This document shows, piece by piece, positions 9,350 through 18,137 of a stretch of DNA of 64,000 nucleotides. Both the position numbers and the translations under genes were made by a program. Position 1 is the stretch's first letter. Every line of letters starts with the position of its first letter. The notes below the pieces were generated by a model. It was not told where the DNA came from. It saw nothing but the letters and a program-made list of their open reading frames with translations, and did no database searches. This DNA comes from Paludibacter sp. (GTDB lineage: Bacteria; Bacteroidota; Bacteroidia; Bacteroidales; Paludibacteraceae), in NCBI RefSeq assembly GCF_009712605.1, contig NZ_WASO01000010.1, forward strand, positions 143,095 to 207,094, written 5' to 3'.

Positions 9350-9414
9350 CAAACCCAACATTAGCAACGAGCGAAAATAGCTCAACACAGATCGGGGTTA
9401 AACCGACCCAACGA

Positions 9415-10062
9415 TTAACGAAGGATTAGTTCCCCAAAGAATTCAGGACGGTGAAAATCGGGTGCCGGAGTAGTGATTGGATTCCAGCTTAAATAGTGTT
9501 GAAAAGCGGTATCATCGGCACATTTGTAGAAGTTCCCCAAAATCTTTTCGGGTAAATTTTCAGGATCAATTCCGAGCAAAGTGAATGGAATGGCAACCGT
9601 CAACTCCCATTCAAACATGCCTTCCATTTCCTGAAAGGCTTTTGTGCCGATAGAGGGATAACGCAAGATCTGTTGCAACTCCTCCGGAGTGCGCAGCTCC
9701 GACTCATGACGGGTAATATGTTTGGCTGAATAGCAGGTACCGATACAGTTGAATTCAAAATTCATGTAACCGTTCTGATCGGCTCTTTTGCAAAAAAATT
9801 CCACACAACTGTCTTTCCATACCGGCTGCTGATCTTTGCTATAAACTGCGCAAAGAACATTGCCATAGACGGTATATTTTATACAAATTGCAGATGTGGA
9901 ACGGGCAATTCGGAAGGAAGTAATTGGTTTATAGGAATATTGTTCCGGCCAGTTTATACTGTCGATACTTCCGGCATCGCCCTCTTCTGTAAGAATATCG
10001 GCAACTGACTCTATGGATGCATCATCCAAACGATCTATATAAGGAACATTAATTGTCTTCAT
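9415..10062 (-). CDS. CBM9-like carbohydrate-binding family protein
   Basis: 215 residues from the ATG at 10062. The sequence matches the family-9-type carbohydrate-binding module found as stand-alone proteins in Bacteroidetes: an N-terminal beta region with YSYKPITSFRIA, the central WKDSCVEFFCKR (residues about 90-100) and the closing NFYKCADD...HYLSWNPITTPAPDFHRPEFFGEL. No signal peptide is visible, so it may act in the cytosol. Ligand and role are unknown; in this family such proteins often accompany glycan use. It has no clear operon partner. Confidence 0.75.
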   Translation of the reverse strand: MKTINVPYIDRLDDASIESVADILTEEGDAGSIDSINWPEQYSYKPITSFRIARSTSAICIKYTVYGNVLCAVYSKDQQPVWKDSCVEFFCKRADQNGYMNFEFNCIGTCYSAKHITRHESELRTPEELQQILRYPSIGTKAFQEMEGMFEWELTVAIPFTLLGIDPENLPEKILGNFYKCADDTAFQHYLSWNPITTPAPDFHRPEFFGELILR

Positions 10063-10237
10063 CGCCTCTACATTTTAAATACCTAACACACAATCAGATA
10101 AAAAATCATCATCGAAAAAATTACCTGTTCCGCCACACAAAATATTGTTTAGAAACAGATATGCAATGATACAATTTTTTTAGCTAAAAAAAAAGAGGCT
10201 TTTTGTGAATAAGAAAAGAGAAAGTATTATGACTAAA

Positions 10238-11413
10238 TTAGTTTTTTTGACAAAAAACCGCCTGTTTTCTGCCTCCACACATCGTTACAGCAAACAAATA
10301 AACAGATCCTCCATCAGACAATCCGAACTTCTTCTTAATCTCTTCTGGTTTCGCGGGAAAATTACGCACCGCAATATTGGCTTTCCTATCCGGTAGGTTT
10401 TCCCTCATCGTTTGTTTATTCATCGCACCGGAAGATACAACCCGGAATACTCTTCCGGGAAAGTCGGACACCAACACATCCGAAGTATAAAGGTGCGTAT
10501 CTGGATGCAATTTATTCAGACCGAAGCGTTTGCCTGTCAACCAAAAAGCTCCGGCTTTCATTATAGCCGCATTCGGCTCATAGAGATAAGCAGAAAGTAC
10601 ATCCGCAAAGTCAACGACTGCCTGCGATTCTTCTTCGGGTGTGAACGAAAAAACAGAGTGACGCTCCGCATCCAGATTCGCGCAGATGATGGAATATGAT
10701 GTGGCACCAGGGCTGCATTCAAAGAGCAGCTCCTTGCATTCATTCTTCACTGCAACCACATGCACCCGGCTCACACAACCCAACTCTTTCACAGCTTGCG
10801 TAATGTCAAGCATGGGAGAGGCTTTGACAAGAATTTTATCTGCATATTGCCATAAAACCGGCAAAGCAGAAGGCACATCGGGCTCACAATCGCCCAATCG
10901 GATTACTTTGTTTTTGTTTCCATCGCGACGGGCCGGATCAATATAAATGCAATCAAAACGACGATTCGTCTTCGTCAGAAACTCAATACCATCGTCACAA
11001 TAAGAATCTACCCCGGCACCGCAAACACTGAAATTATGAGCCGCTATTTGCTCTAATTCGACATTGCGCTCCACATAACAATATCCCGCACTTCGGGCAG
11101 ACATAAACATGGCATCAATGCCTAAACCGCCAGTCACGTCAACAACCGAAAGCCCTTCCACCAGCGACGCCTTATACTGAGCCGTCAGTTCGGAAGAACA
11201 TTGCTCCATCGAAAGCTTGACAGGATAAATGAAATCTTCATTTTCGACAAGTGAGGGAAATTTCTCTTTTGCTTTACGCCGGCCTTCTATCTGTCGCACA
11301 GCAAATTCCACATCGACACCCGGATATCGGGATGATGCAAGCAACAGCTTATGAGTGTCATCATCTGCATGTTGCCGTATAAACGACTTTAGCTGTTCGT
11401 CGGGTTGAATCAT
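10238..11413 (-). CDS. Class I SAM-dependent methyltransferase with THUMP-like C-terminal domain
   Basis: 391 residues from the ATG at 11413. The SAM-binding motif I is VVDVTGGLGIDAMFMS (near residues 89-105) and the catalytic-loop-like CIYIDPARRDGN follows near 155. The C-terminal part, ending in a KKKFGLSDGG core typical of THUMP-like domains, suggests RNA as substrate. The target is not known. It begins 15 bases after the tatC stop on the same strand, so the two may be co-transcribed. Confidence 0.8.
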   Translation of the reverse strand: MIQPDEQLKSFIRQHADDDTHKLLLASSRYPGVDVEFAVRQIEGRRKAKEKFPSLVENEDFIYPVKLSMEQCSSELTAQYKASLVEGLSVVDVTGGLGIDAMFMSARSAGYCYVERNVELEQIAAHNFSVCGAGVDSYCDDGIEFLTKTNRRFDCIYIDPARRDGNKNKVIRLGDCEPDVPSALPVLWQYADKILVKASPMLDITQAVKELGCVSRVHVVAVKNECKELLFECSPGATSYSIICANLDAERHSVFSFTPEEESQAVVDFADVLSAYLYEPNAAIMKAGAFWLTGKRFGLNKLHPDTHLYTSDVLVSDFPGRVFRVVSSGAMNKQTMRENLPDRKANIAVRNFPAKPEEIKKKFGLSDGGSVYLFAVTMCGGRKQAVFCQKN

Positions 11414-11428
11414 ATGCGCAAGGCGGAA

Positions 11429-12211
11429 TTATTTCTTGCAGACATAAATACTGGCCTCATAAAGCAGGATCAGGGGAATACATACCGCAATCATCGAAAA
11501 AGGGTCAGCTGGGGTGATAATGCCGGCCAGAATCGCAATGATCACGACGGCATGACGGCGGTACTTCCGCATAAATTCACGTTTCAGAATACCAAACTTC
11601 GAAAGCAGGTAAACCAGAATCGGCAGTTCAAAAACAGCGCCAATACAGATCAATGTTGTTGTAAACAGGCTGATATAAGAGCTCAGCGAAACCATATTTA
11701 CAATATCGGGACTAACCTGATAGGTGAAGAAAAAGCGTATAGCAATCGGGAAAATTAAGCTGTAAGAAATCAGTACTCCGAGAAAGAAAAGCAAACCGCC
11801 GGAAACAAAAGTCCACACGATTGGTCGACGTTCGTTCGGGTAAAGCGCAGGACTCACAAAACGCCACAATTCATATGCGATATAAGGAAGAGAAAGGATG
11901 AGTCCCAACCAGAAAGCAATGTTAAGGTGCACCATAAACTGGCCGGTAAGTTCGTAATTGACCAGTTTCAGATTGAAATCTTCAAAACGAAGCGATGAAA
12001 TATGCAGATTCTGTCCAATGACATCCAGCCATTTGTACATATAGAATGTGGAGTTTTTGGGGGCAAATATGACATCAAACACCCATTCTTTGGCACAAAA
12101 AACCACCACCATCATCAACACAATAGCTACAACCGCTCTGAAAAGCGTCCACCTCAACGCTTCCAAATGATCCCAAAACGTCATTTCCTGTTCTTCGTTT
12201 TCCACACTCAT
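11429..12211 (-). CDS. tatC: Twin-arginine translocase subunit TatC
   Basis: 260 residues from the ATG at 12211, with six predicted membrane helices. TatC binds the twin-arginine signal of folded exported proteins at the inner membrane. The N-terminal FWDHLEALRWTLFRA (residues 12-26) is the family's signature cytoplasmic segment, and PNERRPIVWTFVSGG and ITPADPFSMIAVCIPL match later conserved loops. tatA/tatB are not in the window. A possible client is the DUF362 protein at 61492-62430, which carries an RRDFL signal. Confidence 0.95.
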   Translation of the reverse strand: MSVENEEQEMTFWDHLEALRWTLFRAVVAIVLMMVVVFCAKEWVFDVIFAPKNSTFYMYKWLDVIGQNLHISSLRFEDFNLKLVNYELTGQFMVHLNIAFWLGLILSLPYIAYELWRFVSPALYPNERRPIVWTFVSGGLLFFLGVLISYSLIFPIAIRFFFTYQVSPDIVNMVSLSSYISLFTTTLICIGAVFELPILVYLLSKFGILKREFMRKYRRHAVVIIAILAGIITPADPFSMIAVCIPLILLYEASIYVCKK

Positions 12212-12325
12212 AGTTTATCTTATTCAACTTTCGCAAACATTGCGATTTAGCTTGTCACAAAGGATTAAATTGAACTCGTCTTGACTTTTCTAAGATCTGT
12301 AATTAATAGTTCATTTTTTCTAATC

Positions 12326-12427
12326 GACCCCACCTAACCTCCCCTAAATGGGGAGGAACTCGTCTTAAAACGAGAAAAAATTGTACATTTTGCAAAGTTA
12401 CAGCCCCCATTTTGGGGGTTGGGGGTC
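12326..12427. repeat. Intergenic palindromic repeat of the CCCCTAAA-GGGG family
   Basis: Outer arms GACCCC and GGGGTC enclose two inner hairpins, CTCCCCTAAATGGGGAG and CCCCCATTTTGGGGG. The same plan recurs at 41939-42050, 45132-45266, 50347-50454 and, more loosely, at 38320-38470. Confidence 0.7.
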
Positions 12428-12524
12428 AAAAAATAAAAAATCAAGACGACTTCAATATTATATTTTCAAATGGCAAGTTCTGCATGGATTGTCCCATTAA
12501 AATAATTCCTTGCCATTCTTAATT

Positions 12525-12760
12525 TGTTTTTTGCCTGCGGCAGGCCTTACTTTTTGACGCAAAAAGTAAGCAAAAACATAGACGGAAAGAACTCGTTCGC
12601 TCGGCCATGAAACCTTTTCTCATTATAAAATGTCTGTAGTTGGCCTACTCACTCAAACAGCTTTCCGTCGGCTTGGTATTTTTTGTTTACCCTTCGGGTC
12701 TGGTTTTGCCAGAGATTACAAAAACGATCACGTTCTATTCTTATGCGGATTAGACGGTTC
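12525..12760. repeat. Second, shortened copy of the 1430-1865 repeat
   Basis: It starts with GCCTGCGGCAGGC and CTTACTTTTTGACGC-AAAAAGTAAG as the first copy does, then follows it through GGCCTACTCACTCAAACAG and TTCGGGTCTGGTTTT. The right half with the second hairpin is missing or diverged. It ends against the 3' end of the T9SS plug gene. Confidence 0.7.
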
Positions 12761-12779
12761 TTGTTGGTAAATCGACTTA

Positions 12780-14027
12780 TTATTCAACCACCTGCATACC
12801 TATCAACCGGTCATATCTTTCGCCCCAACCCCGGTAATAGGCATAAATCACATACTCGTTGCGGGTTTGCCACAAACTTCCTTCCATCGGCTGTAACGAG
12901 CCCGATGTCTCCCCTTTTTTCACAAAGGCATACATATAGTTGTAACCACCCTGCTTTAGCAAAACAGTTTGTTCATAAGCGCTGTGCTGAGCATTGTACT
13001 CCATCCGCACATTTCGGTCGAAAAGATTGTAATTCAAATCGCCCAGGACATACAAAGACCCGTCAAAAAAGGGCTTGTCGGTCGGAATCGTAAAATGCAC
13101 AAACATATAATCGGCATTCACAGAATCTGCCTCATCATTTTGCAGATTAACGACGAATCTTCCATTTGCATCTTCAATCTTCTCGTATGGCTTACCTGCT
13201 CTGGAGTTATCCAGGAGCAAAGTGGCATGGTAATACGGCGCATGATACTTAATATTGTCCACTCCATTGCCAAAGGTATAGATAGAAGAGCAGTCGAAGT
13301 TGCGGTACTCATTACCACCTTCAAAAATCAGGGCCCGGTTATTAACATAGCTTTGTTTGGAAGAGGTGGTATAGGACGGTTGAACCCCAAACACCTGATT
13401 ATCGCATCTACCGTTTTGACGAATCAGAATTTTCAGTTCCGAAAACACATCTTTAATCGGAAAACGACTATTATCAACAGAGAAATCAATCTGCTGGTAA
13501 CGACGGTTAATTTCCAGGTCGGTATTTCCACGAATTGTACCTTCAATAGATACCTTCGGCTCCACCACGGAGAAACACGCCACGGCAACTACTTTATCGG
13601 GATTATTATCCTCGTAGATGGTCACCCGGTAATTCCCTGAAATTTTAAATTTTACCTGATCGTTTGGAAACCGGATGGCATAATGAGTATACAAAAAGGT
13701 GGTATTGAAGGAGGACTCAAAATCATTTATCATTCCGGTGGACGAGCCGTCAATGGCTTCCATTTCTGTGATATTAGAGAGTGTCCAGTCTGCATTGCAA
13801 TGCCGAATCGAATAGTAATAATTTTTCCGGTCATGCGACATCTCATCAAATTTCACACAGATCCGATCCGTATCATCCAGACGGATAACCGGCAATGAGA
13901 GCTTCTGGCCGTCAACACCGACCTGCAAAGTCTTTATATTTTCAGCCAACGGCATGGTTCTGTAGTGTTCCTGTGCTGACACACATAGCGTTGCCACAAA
14001 AAAACATACAATCAAAAAACATTTCAT
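12780..14027 (-). CDS. DUF5103 protein, type IX secretion system plug protein
   Basis: 415 residues from the ATG at 14027 with a Sec signal peptide (MKCFLIVCFFVATLCVSA, cleavage near residue 18). The remainder matches the DUF5103 family throughout, including HCNADWTLSNITEMEAIDG and the C-terminal YYRGWGERYDRLIG. Family members have been identified as the plug subunit that closes the SprA translocon of the type IX secretion system on the periplasmic side. Its presence supports a Bacteroidota host using T9SS. No other T9SS gene is in the window. Confidence 0.85.
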   Translation of the reverse strand: MKCFLIVCFFVATLCVSAQEHYRTMPLAENIKTLQVGVDGQKLSLPVIRLDDTDRICVKFDEMSHDRKNYYYSIRHCNADWTLSNITEMEAIDGSSTGMINDFESSFNTTFLYTHYAIRFPNDQVKFKISGNYRVTIYEDNNPDKVVAVACFSVVEPKVSIEGTIRGNTDLEINRRYQQIDFSVDNSRFPIKDVFSELKILIRQNGRCDNQVFGVQPSYTTSSKQSYVNNRALIFEGGNEYRNFDCSSIYTFGNGVDNIKYHAPYYHATLLLDNSRAGKPYEKIEDANGRFVVNLQNDEADSVNADYMFVHFTIPTDKPFFDGSLYVLGDLNYNLFDRNVRMEYNAQHSAYEQTVLLKQGGYNYMYAFVKKGETSGSLQPMEGSLWQTRNEYVIYAYYRGWGERYDRLIGMQVVE

Positions 14028-14131
14028 CCGACACTGTTTTAGGTTATAAGACTACGGTTCTGTATTCAACTCCTCATTATCAACCAATCTTTGCAAAATT
14101 ACGGTATTTATGCCATATCAAAATGCAAAAC

Positions 14132-14168
14132 ACAAAAAAAGCTGCCGGCATTTTCACACCGGCAGCTT
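14132..14168 (-). terminator. Terminator after the hexuronate transporter gene
   Basis: AAGCTGCCGG and CCGGCAGCTT (14139-14148 and 14159-14168) form a perfect 10-bp stem, followed on the minus strand by seven T. It ends the uronate operon. Confidence 0.85.
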
Positions 14169-14191
14169 CAACTTATTATCCTTTAATAAAA

Positions 14192-15712
14192 TTACAAATC
14201 CGTAATCGGTTTGTGTTTCGGAACCAAAAGTTTCATACACAAGAAGGCAAGCAGGTAAGCAAACGCGCAAACACCGAACATAATGCCATATGCAGTTGAA
14301 ACATTTGAAGAAATCAACTCCTTCGCATGATCCATCGCCTGAGGGCTAACAACCACATCTTTCAGGTTGTCGATCTTAATTTTGTCGAGCGGAATCTGAG
14401 CTGTTTCCTGAATCAAACCCTGAGCCTTTGCCAACCCAACGCCGATAGCGCGGTAGTGATCTTCCAAACGACCGGCGATTTGTTGAACGGCAACACCGCC
14501 CAAACCACCAAATGCAGCACCAATACCGGTTACAGTACCAACTGCTTTTTTCGGGAACATATCAGAAACAGTTGTAAACAGGTTAGCCGACCAGGCCTGG
14601 TGAGCAGCACCGGCAATACAAATAATACCAATACCATACACGATACCAAAGCCAGCCATCGTTTGAGTAAAGAGCAATGAAAGAGGTGCAATAGCAATTA
14701 GCAACATCGAAGTCATGCGGGCTTTGTAAGCCGCCCAACCTTTGTTCATAAACGACATTGGGATGGAACCTCCGTAAACAGAACCAATGATAGCAATACC
14801 GAATACCACGAAGTTAGAGATCATTACGCGCTGAGCAGTTTCTGCAGGAGAAAGGCCAACGCAAAATTGTTGTTTTACGTAAGTTGGCAACCAGAACAAA
14901 AGGAACCACCAGATACCGTCTGTCAGGAACTTACCTACTACAAACGACCAGGTTTGACGGTATCCCAGCATTTTGCCCCATGACACTTTTTGGCCATGAT
15001 TAGCAGCATCACCGTCTACAACAGGTTCGTCTTTATCGCTGTGAATATAATCGTATTCAGCCTGTCCGAGCTTTCCTTTTTCCAACATCTTTTTAGGTGT
15101 TGAATAGAAAATACTCCAGAAGATCAACCAAAGGAAACCAATTACACCGGTAATAATAAAGGCCATTTGCCATCCATGCAAACTTCCAAGAAACTCAGAA
15201 CCGCTTGCCCATGTAAGCAAACACCATGGAACGAAAATAGCACAAATCATTGCGCCGATATTGGAACCAGAATTGAAAATACCGGTAGCCAATGCTCTCT
15301 CTTTTTTAGGAAACCATTCAGCTACTGTCTTGATTGAAGCGGGAAAGTTACCTGCTTCACCAGCGCCGAAGATACTCCGGGCAATGCTATGAGCAACAAG
15401 CGATTTACCCATCAGAGAACTTGCGATACCGGCAATAGACCATACTACCAACGAAATTGCAAGACCAACTTTCGTTCCGATTTTATCGATAATCCAGCCG
15501 GCCACCAGCGTAAATCCAGCATAAAACGCTGTAAAAACAGAAGTAAGAGCAGAAAAATCGGTGGAGCTCCAGCCGAAACCTTCGGGAGAGCAGAAATAAT
15601 CTTTCAGGAAACCGATCACATTTCTGTCCATGTAGTTCACAGTTGTGGCAAAAAGGAGCAGTGCTGCAATCGTCCACCTGTATTTTCCAACTTTTTCAGT
15701 AACTGAAGTCAT
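14192..15712 (-). CDS. exuT: MFS transporter, hexuronate (ExuT-like, anion:cation symporter) family
   Basis: 506 residues, about 12 membrane helices, ATG at 15712. NYMDRNVIGF (residues 26-35) and the GWIIDKIGTKVGLAIS loop are typical of the ACS family that carries hexuronates with protons; FGAGEAGNFPASIKTVAEWFPKKERA is its strongly conserved signature. About 60 extra residues lie between the last helices (near 425-485), longer than usual for ExuT. The neighbours, KDPG aldolase, KDG kinase and uronate isomerase, support galacturonate or glucuronate as substrate. It is the last gene of the operon. Confidence 0.88.
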   Translation of the reverse strand: MTSVTEKVGKYRWTIAALLLFATTVNYMDRNVIGFLKDYFCSPEGFGWSSTDFSALTSVFTAFYAGFTLVAGWIIDKIGTKVGLAISLVVWSIAGIASSLMGKSLVAHSIARSIFGAGEAGNFPASIKTVAEWFPKKERALATGIFNSGSNIGAMICAIFVPWCLLTWASGSEFLGSLHGWQMAFIITGVIGFLWLIFWSIFYSTPKKMLEKGKLGQAEYDYIHSDKDEPVVDGDAANHGQKVSWGKMLGYRQTWSFVVGKFLTDGIWWFLLFWLPTYVKQQFCVGLSPAETAQRVMISNFVVFGIAIIGSVYGGSIPMSFMNKGWAAYKARMTSMLLIAIAPLSLLFTQTMAGFGIVYGIGIICIAGAAHQAWSANLFTTVSDMFPKKAVGTVTGIGAAFGGLGGVAVQQIAGRLEDHYRAIGVGLAKAQGLIQETAQIPLDKIKIDNLKDVVVSPQAMDHAKELISSNVSTAYGIMFGVCAFAYLLAFLCMKLLVPKHKPITDL

Positions 15713-15779
15713 AATTGTTTTATAGATTTAAGTATAAAGGTAAAAGCGGAAAATGGAGTTCCATTTCCCGCTTAGAATA

Positions 15780-16448
15780 TTATTTCCGCACTTTTTTAAT
15801 GATAGCCAAAGCATCGCTGCAAAGTTTGGTAATACCAGCCCAGTCCTGAGCTTTGATCAGGTCGGCCGGGAACAGATTTGATCCCATACCAACACAGGTA
15901 ACACCTGCATCAAACCAACCTTTCAGGTTCCCTTCTTCCGGTTTTACACCACCGGTCACCATCAATTGCGACCAGGGCATCGGAGCTTTCAACCCTTTTA
16001 CAAAGTTAGTTCCCAACACATCGCCGGGGAACACCTTGCAAAGGTCGCATCCCAGTTCCTGAGCGAAACCTACTTCGGAAACCGATCCGCAACCCGGAGT
16101 GTACGGTACCAAACGGCGGTTTGCCACTTTAGCCACATCAGGATTGAACAGCGGACCAACGATAAAGTTAGCGCCCATCTGAATATACAATGTTGCGGAA
16201 GGAGCATCTACGATAGAACCGATACCCAAAATCATTTCAGGACATTCTACAGCAGCAAACTTCACTAAATCACGGAATACTTCGTGAGCGAAGTCGCCAC
16301 GGTTGGTAAATTCGAAAGCGCGAACGCCACCTTCATAACATGCTTTGAGCACGTTTTTAGCCACTTCGATATCTTTGTTATAGAATACCGGAACCATGCC
16401 GGTTTCTTTCATCGCGGCCAAAACCTGTATTTTTGAAAATCTTGCCAT
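15780..16448 (-). CDS. eda: 2-keto-3-deoxy-6-phosphogluconate / 4-hydroxy-2-oxoglutarate aldolase
   Basis: 222 residues from the ATG at 16448. It splits KDPG into pyruvate and glyceraldehyde-3-phosphate, the last step of uronate breakdown. The Schiff-base lysine is Lys138 in LCKVFPGD, Glu46 in FEFTNRG is the general base, and the phosphate loop [11 protein letters not shown] is near residue 165. It is the class I aldolase of the Entner-Doudoroff type. It lies 67 bases upstream of exuT and downstream of the inserted four-helix-bundle gene. Confidence 0.93.
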   Translation of the reverse strand: MARFSKIQVLAAMKETGMVPVFYNKDIEVAKNVLKACYEGGVRAFEFTNRGDFAHEVFRDLVKFAAVECPEMILGIGSIVDAPSATLYIQMGANFIVGPLFNPDVAKVANRRLVPYTPGCGSVSEVGFAQELGCDLCKVFPGDVLGTNFVKGLKAPMPWSQLMVTGGVKPEEGNLKGWFDAGVTCVGMGSNLFPADLIKAQDWAGITKLCSDALAIIKKVRK

Positions 16449-16467
16449 AATAGTAATTTACAATTTA

Positions 16468-16915
16468 TTCATTTACAATTTACGATTGAATTTGCTTTTC
16501 ATTTACAGTTCACTTGGAATCTTGCTGCTTCTTTTTTATCGTATTAATAGAACTAACGATAATTTTCAGCAGCTCCTTGTTTTCTGCCATCAGGTCGTTC
16601 AGAAGGTGTTCTTTAATTAGTTCAGACTCTATTAGTAATTCTAACCAATAAAGCGTTTCGTCTAATTCTTCCTCCACCATCTTCAGCTTATTGAGAAAAT
16701 CTTTTTCCGATTTTCCCAAACATGCTGCCCGATAATTAGCTCCGGGAGACGTGCCCGATCGGATCAATTGATTGGCAATTGTTTTTCCGGTAATTGTACT
16801 CGGAATAACTTCTGACAATCGGATAATTCGAATGGCAAAAGATTTCAATCTGTCTTTTAAATCGGAAGAATTCATTCCAATATTTCAGATTAAGAAATCG
16901 TAAATTGTAAATGAA
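16468..16915. mobile_element. Candidate insertion unit: four-helix-bundle gene enclosed by 20-bp perfect inverted repeats
   Basis: TTCATTTACAATTTACGATT at 16468-16487 has its exact reverse complement at 16896-16915, enclosing the four-helix-bundle gene and little else. Variants of the same ATTTAC(A/G)ATTT words occur next to nifB (40251-40280) and nifV/ferredoxin (38256-38280, 38504-38554), so the ends may belong to a dispersed repeat family. No transposase is encoded. The unit interrupts the uronate operon between kdgK and eda without breaking a gene. Confidence 0.55.
16510..16875 (-). CDS. Four helix bundle protein (23S rRNA intervening-sequence protein family)
   Basis: 121 residues from the ATG at 16875. 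The pattern FAIRIIRLSEVIP, GKTIANQLIRSGTSPGANYRAA (residues about 31-52), KSEKDFLNKLKMVEEELDETLYWLELL matches the S23/IVP four-helix-bundle family, first seen encoded in 23S rRNA insertions of spirochaetes and common as stand-alone genes in Bacteroidetes. A related protein (Avd) helps diversity-generating retroelements, but no such element is present here. Function is unknown. Being flanked by inverted repeats and placed inside a sugar operon, it is probably a passenger of a small mobile unit. Confidence 0.85.
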   Translation of the reverse strand: MNSSDLKDRLKSFAIRIIRLSEVIPSTITGKTIANQLIRSGTSPGANYRAACLGKSEKDFLNKLKMVEEELDETLYWLELLIESELIKEHLLNDLMAENKELLKIIVSSINTIKKKQQDSK

Positions 16916-16926
16916 AAAATGGTCAA

Positions 16927-17970
16927 TTATCTTGAAACACGTCCCGAGCCGTCACCTTTCATCAGGTTCTCTACTTCGGGGACAGTGACCAAGTTGAAGT
17001 CGCCATAAATAGTATGTTTCAGGCAAGATGCTGCTACTGCAAATTCGAGTGCTTTCTGATCGTCGTTTGTGTAAGTCAGCAAACCGTAGATCAAACCACC
17101 CATGAACGAGTCACCACCACCTACGCGGTCAACGATGTGAGTGATATCGTAATCTTTGGAGACTTTCAGAGAACCTTCTGAATACAAACAGCCTCTCCAT
17201 GTGTTGTGGTTGGCATTGATAGAACCACGCAATGTGATAATCACTTTTTTAGCACGTGGGAATTTAGCCATCATTTGAGTACAAACCGATTCGAATTCAG
17301 CTGCATTCACTTCACCACCTGTATGTTCTACATCGAAGCCTTCGGGTTTGATGCCGAATACTTTCTCAGCATCTTCTTCATTGCCAAGAATAACGTCGCA
17401 ACCTTCAACCAAAGCAGGCATTACTTCCGATGCTGTTTTACCGTATTTCCAAAGATTTTTACGGTAGTTCAGGTCGCATGAAACAGGAACTCCTAATTTG
17501 TTGGCCACTTTAATAGCTTCGAGGCAAGCATCAGCAGCACCCTGAGAAAGAGCCGGAGTGATACCTGTCCAGTGGAACCAGTCGGCACCTTTCAATACTT
17601 CTTCCCAGTTAATCATACCCGGGGTAACTTCTGCAATTGAAGAGTGAGCACGGTCATAAACCACTTTGCTTGCACGGGCCACAGCGCCGGTTTCGAGGAA
17701 GTAAATTCCCACACGGTCGCCACCACGCACTACATTGTCGGTTTTAACACCATACTTGTGCAATTCGCTTAAACACCACTCTGCGATGTCATTTTTAGGC
17801 AAACGGGTAACGAACTGAGCGTCCATTCCGTAGTTAGCCAATGATACGGCAACATTAGCTTCTCCACCACCAAAGGTAGAGTTAAGGTGTGTTGCCTGAC
17901 AAAAACGTTCGTAGCCCGGAGTGGCCAAACGAAGCATAATCTCTCCAAAAGTTACAATTTTCTTACTCAT
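16927..17970 (-). CDS. kdgK: 2-dehydro-3-deoxygluconokinase (PfkB family)
   Basis: 347 residues when started at the ATG at 17970 (MSKKIVTFGEIMLRL); the longer frame upstream adds a stretch unrelated to the family. It phosphorylates 2-keto-3-deoxygluconate to KDPG. The PfkB motifs are STFGGGEANVAVSLANYG (32-49) and VGGGDSFMGGL, with catalytic Asp287. It lies between the uronate isomerase and KDPG aldolase genes, matching the pathway order. Confidence 0.93.
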   Translation of the reverse strand: MSKKIVTFGEIMLRLATPGYERFCQATHLNSTFGGGEANVAVSLANYGMDAQFVTRLPKNDIAEWCLSELHKYGVKTDNVVRGGDRVGIYFLETGAVARASKVVYDRAHSSIAEVTPGMINWEEVLKGADWFHWTGITPALSQGAADACLEAIKVANKLGVPVSCDLNYRKNLWKYGKTASEVMPALVEGCDVILGNEEDAEKVFGIKPEGFDVEHTGGEVNAAEFESVCTQMMAKFPRAKKVIITLRGSINANHNTWRGCLYSEGSLKVSKDYDITHIVDRVGGGDSFMGGLIYGLLTYTNDDQKALEFAVAASCLKHTIYGDFNLVTVPEVENLMKGDGSGRVSR

Positions 17971-18137
17971 TGTATTGATTGTGTATTTGATTAAATTGGT
18001 CTGCCAATTTTGCGAATGCAAAGAAACTGCTTTTTTCCCAATTAAACAATAACAGATTGTTACAAACAACCATCACATTGTTAGAATTATTCAGGTTTTA
18101 AGACCTACAGTTTCTTTACATTGCTTTGAACGATAAA

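Noticed and set aside
9290..9414. tRNA-like fold in the spacer after the DGQHR gene
   Set aside because: Hairpins are present but there is no T-loop GTTCRA motif or acceptor stem of seven pairs.
16510..16875. Diversity-generating retroelement accessory (Avd) assignment for the four-helix-bundle gene
   Set aside because: No reverse transcriptase, template repeat or variable repeat is present nearby.
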